DNA of 22,696 nucleotides from Ophiothrix spiculata (taxonomy: Eukaryota; Echinodermata; Ophiuroidea; Amphilepidida; Ophiotrichidae), in the NCBI GenBank assembly GCA_000969725.1, contig JXSR01S022529.1, one strand, 5' to 3'. Under the pieces are notes generated by a model. The model was given only the letters and a program-made list of their open reading frames with translations, was not told the origin of the DNA and did no database searches. Made by a program: the position numbers and the translations under genes. Shown one piece after another: positions 9,201 to 17,801 of this stretch (positions within the stretch are counted from its first letter, which is position 1; each line of letters begins with the position of its first letter).

Positions 9201-9320
9201 CCACACTTGGCAGAATACTTTGCACTTGAAGTTCTGATTGAAGCAGTTGGTAGAAAACAACTGTTATTTATATTGAAACTTAGTTGTATCCAAGTGAAAC
9301 AGATGTATATTTTTGTATAG
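9201..9320 (+). CDS. Candidate exon behind a TTTCAG acceptor
   Basis: After CAACAGCTTTCAG (ending 9200) the frame reads PHLAEYFALEVLIEAVGRKQ and continues to TAG 9318-9320, a Leu-rich amphipathic segment of 39 codons. A donor-like CAGTTG|GTAGAA lies inside, which would leave a 49-base exon (9201-9249). A TGA is in frame five codons upstream of the acceptor. No family recognised. Confidence 0.25.
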   Translation, partial: PHLAEYFALEVLIEAVGRKQLLFILKLSCIQVKQMYIFV

Positions 9321-9968
9321 AATTGAAAATAGAATTTCTCTAGGATTTTAACCTCTTGATGGTTTACTGTGTAATATAATTTCTCTACCCCAGGGTAGGT
9401 TTAAAAGCAAATGTGAAACTGATACCATTGGCTAAATACAGAATCCAATGTCAAAACACCTTGCATGGGATTATCTCATTTTGTACTGAATTGTTAGTTT
9501 TTTGATTTGTTAAAATAACCAAAAGGCAAATCTTATCCAGATCAGATACTTCAAATGGTCAATATGTAAGCTTCAGAAAATGATTAAAGGGCAATAGAGT
9601 TGAGCAAAGCGCCCGAAGCAGGACCTAATTCTATTTTCAAAGACCTTTGGACGTTAAAAGTTGTTACAGAACGGACTTAGCAGCTCGCATATTCACTAAG
9701 TGCACAATACAAACAAATTGGAGAAATTTTTAATTACTTAAAAATGTTTTTCTTCGCAACGAGCCCTTGGGAAGGTCATCCCAAAGAGGAAATGGGCAAA
9801 GACTTCAAGGATATTTGCTGTTGTTTTAGTTGGCAAACCTTTATCAATTTTCTGTATCATTTACCATTTGATAATAAAGTTCAGAGAAAGTTCTTTTGTT
9901 TTTATAAATTATTGATGAATGTGTACGTGCTATGCGACCAGTGATTCTCTCAGTTATTTGTGCAGTGA
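9321..9968. other. AT-rich stretch, one doubtful frame
   Basis: A plus-strand ATG frame at 9744-9944 begins MFFFATSPWEGHPKEEMGKD and then turns Phe/Cys/Leu-rich. Composition in the first third is protein-like but there is no domain, acceptor or polyadenylation signal in context. Nothing else was seen. Confidence 0.35.
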
Positions 9969-10309
9969 ACTTGGTAAGTTGAGCAAAGACTCGCATTCCA
10001 AAGACCAAAAAGTGGCCAAAATTGGTAAAGTACTTTAAAAAATGGTTCAAGTGATTTTATCACTACTTATATGGCCAATTTCACTGAAAAAAATAACTTT
10101 TTTTGACTTCAAGCAAAAAATCAGCTTTTTATTCCCCCCACAATAAGCAGGTTTTTCAGTCATACAAACGTATTTGGTTTTTGGTGGGGGAATACTGCAC
10201 ACATTAACGTCTACAGGTTCAAGCGTTCCAGTGGTTTAAATCAAGCATCCAAATTCCATTACTTCAGCTTCCTTTGGAATGCGCATCTTTGCTCTCACGT
10301 TACTTGGTA
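9969..10309. mobile_element. 325-bp hAT-type MITE with 8-bp target duplication
   Basis: ACTTGGTA occurs exactly at 9969-9976 and 10302-10309, flanking 9977-10301. The ends are inverted repeats: AGTTGAGCAAAGACTCGCAT... on the left and AACGTGAGAGCAAAGATGCG... (reverse complement of the right), with 18 of 20 matching in the GCAAAGA..CGCATTCCAAAG core. An 8-bp duplication fits the hAT superfamily (also seen in P and Merlin elements). The interior holds a second inverted pair (ATTCCCCCCAC 10131-10141, GTGGGGGAAT 10184-10193) and no transposase. Confidence 0.8.
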
Positions 10310-10345
10310 CATGAGACGTATCTTTCAAACAGAAATTTTAATTCA

Positions 10346-10409
10346 AAAATGTCACAAACGTTACCAAAAAGTTACACCAAAATGTCACAAACCTTACAAA
10401 ACAAAACAA
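10346..10409 (+). repeat. Imperfect tandem duplication, 33-bp spacing
   Basis: AAAATGTCACAAAC starts at 10346 and again at 10379, each followed by a related TTAC-rich tail. A further ATGTCACAAACATTT occurs at about 10562, and its inverse, TTTTGTGACACATTTGTG, at about 10720. Confidence 0.6.
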
Positions 10410-10561
10410 TGCATATTATGACAATATAATTTTCTACCACCTTTATGAAATATTTTAAAATATGTTACACATCATCTGTGTAAACCGCAATACAAAATTC
10501 GCTGACACATCAAAGAATTTTTACTTTGAAGTCATTTAGAGCAAAAACACATTTCTGTGCG

Positions 10562-10777
10562 ATGTCACAAACATTTATAGAATATAAGAAATCTAAGCAC
10601 ATCTTTGACGAACTCATTAAGGCCCTGAATATTTCTATGAATGTAAAGGGCAATGCCTTCCTTGTCATTGTGACTTCTGATGGATTCAGAGCAGGGATAT
10701 CAGACGCCTTCTTAATCAATTTTGTGACACATTTGTGTTTACATACAGTCAATGATGACCTTATGATAGAGGGTTGA
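10562..10777 (+). CDS. Candidate ORF, 71 codons, unknown
   Basis: From ATG 10562 to TGA 10775-10777 the frame reads MSQTFIEYKKSKHIFDELIK and continues through NAFLVIVTSDGF and a Cys/His-containing end. Codons show the purine-first bias typical of coding DNA. The frame stays open upstream to about 10526, and an acceptor-like GAAGTCATTTAG precedes it. The opposite strand is also open (10510-10752) and protein-like, so the evidence is equivocal. No domain recognised. Confidence 0.25.
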   Translation: MSQTFIEYKKSKHIFDELIKALNISMNVKGNAFLVIVTSDGFRAGISDAFLINFVTHLCLHTVNDDLMIEG

Positions 10778-11720
10778 CATCCTGATCAATAAAGCATTTA
10801 TCTGGGTTTGTCAGGAACACAATAGGGTCTTATTTTAGGTGACACAAAGTAAATATTCATACCAGTAGTCTTAATTATTGTGGAATTATTAACCTGTTTT
10901 GTTGTTATTCATGGCAAATACTTAGATGAAAGAGATGAATCCCCCCTACTTTGCTTCTCATTTATCTCAATATTTTGCTTTGTGCAACATAAGTGATGGC
11001 TTACAAAGGGTCTGAAGACTTGGGTCAGTGCACTATCTATCAAAACTCACAAGTTATTTATATTTTGGATTGATAATTCTGAGCAATTTACGTATGAGTT
11101 ATCTTTTTGGAGTTTTGAAATTCGTAACAAGTATGAATAAAAAAGTAAGCCTAGACCTGATTCGCCTGAGACAAAAGTATATTACAATCTGAAGAAAAAA
11201 GTCAGCAAAAATTGGCTGCAATACAAATATTTTTGCATTAAAAATATAGGCCAAGATTTTTCCTTTTTGATGGAAAGAACTACTGTGTCTTTTGACTTGC
11301 TACAGTTTAATATCAGATTTATTTAAACATGTTGAAAGATTTGTTTACATAATATTACTGTTAATAGTCACAACCTCTATTGTTCAAATAAAAATCCTTT
11401 TAAAAAGTAGTATATTTAGAAGTAGTTATCAGATTATCTTTATGAATTCACAATACAACAATTATATGCCTGATTAGACCATTCTGGATAAAATGATCTA
11501 ATTAATATACTCCCAACTGATTTGAGAAAATGAGCAATCAATTTGGATATGTTTGATTAGTATAAGAAATGATAGGGAAGGTAATGAGGCTTACTGTGGA
11601 AATCAGATGCAAAGCTTACGACTGTGGTTGATTCAAGAGGTTGATGCTCTCTTAATTGTGCTAATTGCACTGTTTTATGAGTTTAAACCATTTTTAAGTA
11701 TTCATTTTATTTAACTTTAC
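10778..11720. other. AT-rich stretch, nothing supported
   Basis: Only short Ile/Leu/Phe-rich frames (for example 11292-11477) and scattered AATAAA-like words were seen. No repeats with clear boundaries. Confidence 0.4.
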
Positions 11721-11722
11721 TC

Positions 11723-12095
11723 CCTCTGGGGGGTGGGGGGGGGGTACTAACATTGACGGAAGGTACGGGTGTGTGACGCAAGACCCCTTTTCAAGTCTCC
11801 TCTTCCTCTCCCCGAGATGCTCTTTTCAAGATTACTTCAGTTTCGAAGACCCCATTTTCAAAGAAAATGACTCAAAAGGTGTGTTTGTTTATGTGTTCAA
11901 GCTAATTTTGAGTGATTTTTAGCTCAGAGAGTCATATTTTTATGGAAAAAAGCAGTTTCTGAGACCTCAATCCGGGAAAAAATCAGTTCCATAGACCCTA
12001 CTTTTGACTAAAAATTGGTTCCGCAAGACCCTATGTTGGATATCGCGGATCTCACATACCTACCAAATTTTTTTTTTTTGAGTACCCCCCCTGGA
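11723..12095. mobile_element. G-run-ended repeat element, diverged copy
   Basis: The left end carries G6-T-G10 followed by GTACT (11728-11748). The right end reads TTTTTGAGTACCCCCCCTGGA (to 12095), an inverted match to it. The interior has at least five AGACCC/AGACCT words (11781, 11847, 11962, 11993, 12026), some spaced near 33 bases, in AAAAATCAGTTCC...AGACCC contexts. There is no coding frame. The element at 16009-16390 has the same ends. Flanking ACTTTACT and ACTTTTTC match at only 5 of 8, so no target duplication is claimed. Confidence 0.65.
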
Positions 12096-12325
12096 CTTTT
12101 TCGCAAAAGTGCTGAATGGGATAATGAAAATCGATTATAAGCCCTAGACATGTTATTTTTCTATTAGGAATGTATTCAAAATTCAAATCAAAAGGTGCAT
12201 GTATTTATAAGGTCTTATCTGTCAAAAATTTGTCAAAATTTGTATGTTCAATTTTGACAAAGTGGATGTTAACTCCTGGTATTTTCAAACCTTTGCATTG
12301 GTGTGTATTATTTGTGAATATGCAG

Positions 12326-12405
12326 GAATGGAAGAGTTTCAGCAGCCTGAAAGAAATGCTTTCTTGATCGGGTTCAGGGTTTTCTTGCCAAGGTTTCCTC
12401 AATGA
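12326..12405 (+). CDS. Candidate exon behind GAATATGCAG
   Basis: After an acceptor-like TTTGTGAATATGCAG (ending 12325) an ATG at 12328 opens 25 codons, beginning MEEFQQPERNAFLIGFRVFL, to TGA 12403-12405. A weak donor, CCAAG|GTTTCC, near 12392 would be phase-compatible with frame 2 of the next candidate exon (12434). However, the implied intron of about 40 bases is too short for most animals. A 65-codon frame in another register also ends here. Confidence 0.2.
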
Positions 12406-12433
12406 AATACAAATGAAACTTTGTGTTTTTCAG

Positions 12434-12500
12434 AAATTTCCAGACCCTCTACAGAAGACTGTTGCCCTATGTGTGGGCTGAAAGGATAAAGTTTGTTTGA
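12434..12500 (+). CDS. Candidate terminal exon with nearby AATAAA
   Basis: A strong acceptor, TTTGTGTTTTTCAG, ends at 12433. All three frames are open for a while: frame 1 stops at 12481 (KFPDPLQKTVALCVG), frame 2 at 12500 (NFQTLYRRLLPYVWAERIKF...), and frame 3 at about 12488. AATAAA at 12588-12593 lies where a short 3' untranslated region would end. The arrangement of acceptor, short coding end and AATAAA is what a last exon looks like, but no upstream gene was found. Confidence 0.3.
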
Positions 12501-12587
12501 AATTTGTATATAAGATTTGTTGGTTCTATTTCATTGAAGGTTTACGTTGAAAAGAAATGTATTTTTAAATTGTTGAATATAGTGTGA

Positions 12588-12593
12588 AATAAA
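12588..12593 (+). terminator. Possible polyadenylation signal
   Basis: AATAAA about 90-155 bases after the strong acceptor at 12433. The hexamer is common by chance in this AT-rich DNA, so the value lies only in its position behind the candidate last exon. Confidence 0.2.
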
Positions 12594-12609
12594 TGAACTT
12601 GGCCTAAAT

Positions 12610-13415
12610 TTGTTATAGAATAGGCAGCACAAACACAGCAAATAAAAGCAATGAATTTGATGTTTACTTCTATCAAACGGCTCCCATATTTGTGTTGTTT
12701 ACTCTGATCAAAGCACCTAATTTTTTGCTATGTTCATTGCAATTAAATGGCCTACATTTTGTTTACTCAAATCAAATGCCCTACATTTTTGACTATTATA
12801 ATAATGCAATATATCACAATCAATTTGTCTCTAAAGTGATAAATTGTTACATAAAATATTTAGCAATTTTGGTTTCTGTGTAGGTTCTGCTCAACTTGAG
12901 CTAAATGATCTCTTTACCTACACATGAGTGCTACACCTGTCGTGCGTAACCTTTAATTGCGATCAGTCAGATGAGTCAATTGCCTTTGAACAAAGTTACG
13001 TTGTCGTTAAAAAGTGCCTACAGATCTATTCAACTCAGCTTTCAGTAAGAATCCAAGACTATACATACAGGTAGAATTTGCCTTGATTAGCACAGTTTAT
13101 ATTACATATGACGTTAAAAGTTTGCTTTGGAGAACACTTGACATTAAAAGGAAATTGTCATTTTATTTGTTGCCAATAAATTGGTAGTGTTTTCAGACAA
13201 CAATATTTGAGTCCTTGATTGTATGGAAGTTAATTGATCAATTTAATTACTGAAAATGTTTATTTTGCCCACATACAAATTAAAGTACTTTATTTTTAAC
13301 TTTACCAATTTTGCGGGGTACAAAATTTTGTGATCCTCTTAATTTTCTATAATTACAAAAAAATTTTGTTTTTAAATTCTGAAATTAATCCTTGTGTAAA
13401 TATCTCGTAATGGTT
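12610..13415. other. AT-rich stretch, nothing supported
   Basis: Contains loosely repeated words such as TCAAA.GCCCTACATTTTG (12735-12790). The frame at 12692-12883 has no motif. No element ends or RNA genes were identified. Confidence 0.4.
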
Positions 13416-13419
13416 ATTC

Positions 13420-14208
13420 TTAAGGTGGATTGAAAGGATGTTTCTGGAAATTAGAAACTGCATTTAGAGGCACTTGATTACATTGAACAAGTAAAGCTTA
13501 AAACACTGATCAAAATGGCGTTTGTTTGAAGGAAATCGGACATACGGTTGCCAAGATATGCTCGATTTTAATTTCTTTGTTTTCTATCATTTTTGCCAAT
13601 ATATTGATAACGTTAATGAGCAACATTGGCTATATGTGCTCATTAATATTCATTTTTGCCAATATTTTACCAATATCTTATGAATAAACCTTCATACTAT
13701 TTTTATTTTACATAATTTTAACTTGAAACTTTGCCAATGTGTTTCTTTGGCCTAAAACATTAACATATGATTTACCCCCCATCTAATTTGCATATTTGGC
13801 ATAGTTAATGAGCATTATACAAAAAGCTAATTAATTATGCAAATATGCAAATTAGATGGGCGGGTAAATCATACATTAAAGTTTTAGGTCATAGAAACAC
13901 ATTGGCAAAGTTTCAAGTTAAAATTATTAAAGGTAAAAGTAGTATGAAGGTTTATTCATAAAATATTGGAAAAATATTGGCAAAAATTAATATTAATGAG
14001 CACATTTTGCCAGTTTTCCTCATTAACTTCATCAATATATTGGCAAAAACAATAGAATACAAAGAAACTTTAAACAACAATATCTCAGAAACTGTTTGTC
14101 CGATTTGGCTCAAATTTTGGAATTATGATTTTTTTACTTAGCTCTCTGCAACAAGCCTATTTTTATCTCAGTCAGAGCAACTTCATTTTGCCTTTAATAC
14201 CACCTTAA
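13420..14208. mobile_element. 789-bp foldback element bounded by TTAA
   Basis: Two arms of about 390 bp form a long inverted repeat centred near 13819. Matching blocks include ATTAATATTCATTTTTGCCAAT, GAATAAACCTTCATACTA, AACTTGAAACTTTGCCAA and CATCTAATTTGCATATTTG, each met again inverted in the right arm. The ends read TTAAGGTGGATTGAAAGG and, inverted, TTAAGGTGGTATTAAAGG. The TTAA on both sides could be a piggyBac-type target duplication or part of the TIR. Inner arms are best conserved; outer parts are more diverged. There is no open transposase frame. If transcribed, it would form a long hairpin. Confidence 0.85.
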
Positions 14209-14879
14209 AGTACCAATGAAATTAAATGTGTACGGAACCAGATTTGCATTACTTGCTCATATAGATCAGCAGTGTTGATCTGATTTCAGCAGCCATTTTG
14301 TCCAATATTTGACTCATTATATCACAATCTAGACAGCCTCCTCTGACTCTAAAGAATCCTTAACTAAAGTTGTAATACAAATCTAAAACCATTCTGTGCA
14401 TATCGGCATAAAACAACAAGCTAACACAAAGTTTTCATTGATATATTACTTATTTAAAACCATTGCCTGCAACATTACATCACTGTTATGGTATGATGAT
14501 TGTTTTCAAGTATGATATTCTATAATTGGATTACCCCCTTCCACCTTTCCCCTTCCCCTTCACCTTTCGGAGATATTTACTGATCTTACTGTACTGTTTC
14601 AATCTCTGTAAATCTTTCACAGTTGTGATTGAATCCAGTAGATCAGTATTTTTGAATATTTCCACTCTCGGTTATCTCTGCTGAAACATTTTGTCTGCCA
14701 TGGGATAAGCATCAAGTGCAATTCAGAAAAAGTTTGATCTGCAAGACCAGCCTAGTAAAATTGGTTTGATTTGTTATGAAATAAATTGTATCTTAAGCTC
14801 TTCCCTGCAGGATTGCAAAAAAAAAATCCCAAACCTATTTTATTCGAGTCCAAATTGCATTGGCCATCAGCCACACCAA
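14209..14879. other. AT-rich stretch, nothing firm
   Basis: An acceptor-like GTTGATCTGATTTCAG ends near 14289 and is followed by about 20 open codons ending in TGA near 14349. This is too short to call. A pyrimidine-rich stretch (CCCCCTTCCACCTTTCCCCTTCCCC) lies at about 14534-14558. Confidence 0.35.
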
Positions 14880-14906
14880 CCCCCCCCCAAAAAAAAAAAA
14901 AAAAAA
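14880..14906 (+). repeat. C9-A18 homopolymer junction
   Basis: Nine C (14880-14888) run straight into eighteen A (14889-14906), followed by GAAGAAG. A plus-strand frame here (14766-15041) is open only because the tract reads as Pro and Lys codons, so it is not called as a gene. The tract may be a retroposon tail. Confidence 0.85.
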
Positions 14907-15264
14907 GAAGAAGACCCCAATCCCGGACAAGTTAGAGATATCACAGCTGATCACGTCTTTCAAGGGGCGAATCATGATCCAGTTTTCATCCTCAAAGTCA
15001 CGGCTATCAAAATTGAGTTTTTAGCTAGAAAGAATCCTTGACTGGTATATGATACAATTACCCCCAAACCATTCTTTCAAATATGCTTGCATTTTTTAGA
15101 AAAATGACAAAATGTATCATTTTTTAATTACTGTCAGGGCCCAACAATAATTACAACACAGTAGCCAAGGGGTTTATCAAAATAATGAAAAGCTTGGAAC
15201 TTAAAAACGAGTTGATGGAATCAATTGAAATTTCAGCAATATGTTGTACTCTTCTTTTATTTAG

Positions 15265-15408
15265 ATAGACAAGAGGTGGGGTTGTTGTCGGGTTGGAATC
15301 ATGAATTGCACCTTTAAGGAGAAGCATATTTGCATGAAAGCAGGAAATGATGCTCCTTTCTCAACTTGTTACATAAACCTACATGGATCAGCCATGATTG
15401 ATTGCTAA
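15265..15408 (+). CDS. Candidate terminal exon encoding a Cys-rich segment
   Basis: A very good acceptor, GTACTCTTCTTTTATTTAG, ends at 15264, with its TAG in frame. The frame then runs 47 codons (IDKRWGCCRVGIMNCTFKEK...) to TAA 15406-15408. It has six cysteines at residues 7, 8, 15, 23, 35 and 47, as in small secreted disulfide-rich domains, although I do not recognise the spacing as a named family. Composition is not AT-driven. No upstream exon or polyadenylation signal is clearly tied to it. Confidence 0.3.
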   Translation: MDKRWGCCRVGIMNCTFKEKHICMKAGNDAPFSTCYINLHGSAMIDC

Positions 15409-16000
15409 AGCTGGCAATGACACGCTGATGAACCCTTACCTAGAATACCTGAGCAGAGACTAGATAAGCAGGCTAGAAGCTTAACCAGAGCTTTATATAG
15501 GTACAAGTAGTTCGGTATCTGTCTAGGATGATAGCTTTTTGCTTAACCTTATGGCTTTGTTTATATCTTTGCTAGGCCTAGATTTATATGTCTGATGTTT
15601 CCAACTGATGATATAGGTAATTTTGATTGAAAAATTGCTTACAGTGCTTTTTGAGAACAAGTCAAGTAGGCCTATTCCTTATTTTTGATAATTATATTCG
15701 GTGTTATATTCTAAAAGTCAATCGTGGAAGCTTTTGTATTCCCATCTTTCAAAGGAATTTCATATGACATTGCATCAAGGAGTTAGAACATTCCGACAGC
15801 CTAGAACTGTGTCATTGGAAAAACATGCTCTAATAAAGGCCCCAAATGCCATGTTTACCGTCTTTGGGCGGTCTGCACCCTGCCGTCATTCTTCATGATA
15901 GGAGTAATCACTGACCATGTAGGACAACCTTATAACTGAATACTTTATAAACCTTGAAAAATGCAACAAGCAATCAGACTCTGTTACAAGATCTATTATA
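15409..16000. other. Stretch without supported genes
   Basis: A plus-strand frame (15701-15898; first ATG inside) has a mixed composition and no motif. TAGGCCTA words occur at 15572 and 15667. Nothing else seen. Confidence 0.4.
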
Positions 16001-16398
16001 GGATATCCCCCGTGGGGGGGGGGTACTTAGTACAAAAGTGATTATGGGGACGTGCCGCAAATTCGGGTAGCAAAATCAGGCTCTCTGGTATTTCAATCGG
16101 TCCTTTTTCTTCCCAAAATGTGGTATTTTGATGGGTCACTTTTCAAAATTTTCCAAAATTTGCGCCAAATGGCGCAGATTTGGACATTTCTTCACAAAAC
16201 TTCAGCCAAAATAGCGCAAATTTGGGCGAAAAAATGCAATTTTTGATCAAACTTGACTCAAAATTTGGAAGATTTGGTATATGGATGGGTCCCTTTTCCT
16301 TGAAAATTGGTATTTGGATGGGTGGCTTTTCAAATTTCCCTGCGGCACGTCCCTACCCAAACCAAACTTGAGTACCCCCCCCTCCCCGGGGGATATCC
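16001..16398. mobile_element. G-run-ended repeat element with 8-bp flanking repeat
   Basis: The element proper (16009-16390) is flanked by GGATATCC on both sides (16001-16008, 16391-16398). Because this word is palindromic it may be an 8-bp target duplication or the outermost TIR. The ends pair over nearly 60 bases: CCCGTG-G run-GTACT...GGGACGTGCCGCA on the left, and its inverse on the right with GCGGCACGTCCC and AGTACCCCCCCC. Inside, GGTATTT.GATGGGT-type words lie at 16087, 16122, 16276 and 16309, spaced 33-35 bases in pairs. No transposase. Two short frames (16052-16371) are by-products of these repeats. Confidence 0.8.
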
Positions 16399-17579
16399 CT
16401 TGGATTCTACAACATTGTGAACTGGTGGTTTTGTATTGTGTAAGAGACTAGTAATGATTGATTAGGACCAAATCACTGCGTATTGATATTTTCTTACATG
16501 AATTGTTCATGATTTTAGTATTATTTGGGGCTAATTTTTTGCTAACAAATGAATAAACATTGAAAATCAGTTCATTTCAATATTCAGCAAGATTTGGTAT
16601 GTTGTTATGATTCAAGAAATGTGGACTAAGTTGCTTCCCCGTATGGTCATATTAGTGTTCTTCTCATCACAACAGAAGCAGTTTGAATACCAGAACTGTT
16701 TGCAACAAAGACTTTCAATGCAAAGTCTTCGTTAGCAAGTTGTTTCTGTGAATAGCAAGTCCATGTTCCCTAACCGAGCACAATTCAATTGATGAATCAG
16801 TGATAAGATCCTCGCTGATTAAGATAGGAAATCATATTCAAAAGACAGCCAATTTTGCTTGATCTGAAGATTATCTAGATTCGCTAAGAAAAATACAATT
16901 GGATTTTAGTTTAAATCAAATTTACAACTAATTCAGTAATCAAAACAAACATGTTGAAGCCAAGAAGAAGTATTTGATATCAAAACGAATGCATATAGGA
17001 TATCATAGTGGAGCATTATTGGTATCAATTACCAGCTATGATTTCCTATCGGAAGTCATATTTGTGTGCCAAAATCACAAATCAGAAGTCAAAAGAGTTA
17101 ACTTGCACTATGCTGGTACTAAATGGAGTGGTACTGAACTCTCAATTTGTAACCAATTGAAGAACATTCATGTGACAGACTCGCATAACTTGTTAGAATA
17201 TCATTGAATGTTCCTTGGGATGAAGGAAAAGGGATGATTTGATTTATCATATGCCATATCTATACATTTTTGTTATCAAAATTACGCAATAACTGAACAT
17301 TTAATTATTTCCTGATCAAAGGCACTTTTTTTAAAACTGATATTTTTGCTCTAGTGAATTTGACTTATTTTACATTGAAAAAGTGATGTTTGAACCATGT
17401 CCTAAATGCATGAATAGTATGACTTTTCTATACAAGTATAAAATATGAAATATTTTGTTAACCATATACTAATAAGAGTTGGCTTAGGAATATAAATTAG
17501 GATAACGAAGGTATGGTCTAACACTCTGTTGGAACTTCAGGTTATTGTAAGAATTGGGATGCCCAGCTATTATTAACAC
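16399..17579. other. AT-rich stretch with one doubtful ORF
   Basis: The only noticeable frame runs from ATG 16989 to TGA 17205-17207 (72 codons, starting MHIGYHSGALLVSITSYDFL). Its composition is reasonable for a protein but I see no domain, signal or splice context. The remainder shows no repeats with defined ends. Confidence 0.35.
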
Positions 17580-17615
17580 TGACATGATGCAAGACCTACT
17601 TTATTATGCTGCAGT

Positions 17616-17801
17616 CTGTGGACGCAAAATAACTTTCTTGAAAATGAAGCTCAATTATTAGTATGGCTTGTCTTCAAGTGTCCGTACACCCGCCCAAACC
17701 CTGATTTAAATGAAGATGGAAATGCAATTAATTGGATCACTTGCAGTGGAAGTAGGACAGCCCTGAAGATAACTCAGCCATTATTGTCTTCTTCCCCCTG
17801 A
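17616..17801 (+). CDS. Candidate exon, about 60 codons, unknown
   Basis: An acceptor-like ACTTTATTATGCTGCAG ends at 17615. The frame beginning CTG at 17616 reads LWTQNNFLENEAQLLVWLVF and then Cys/Pro/Asp/Asn-rich sequence (PNPDLNEDGNAINWITCSGS), with three Trp, to TGA 17799-17801. The open frame extends upstream to 17583 without an ATG. A donor-like AGTGGAA|GTAGGA occurs near 17751. Composition is the most protein-like of any non-ATG frame in the window, but no family is recognised. Confidence 0.3.
   Translation: MWTQNNFLENEAQLLVWLVFKCPYTRPNPDLNEDGNAINWITCSGSRTALKITQPLLSSSP

Noticed and set aside
14766..15041. Plus-strand frame of 91 codons with Pro-Lys run
   Set aside because: The run comes from the C9-A18 homopolymer at 14880-14906; without it the frame is unremarkable.
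16052..16371. Two overlapping plus-strand frames inside the G-run-ended element
   Set aside because: Their content follows the GGTATTT.GATGGGT and CAAAATTTG repeats, so they are repeat by-products rather than proteins.
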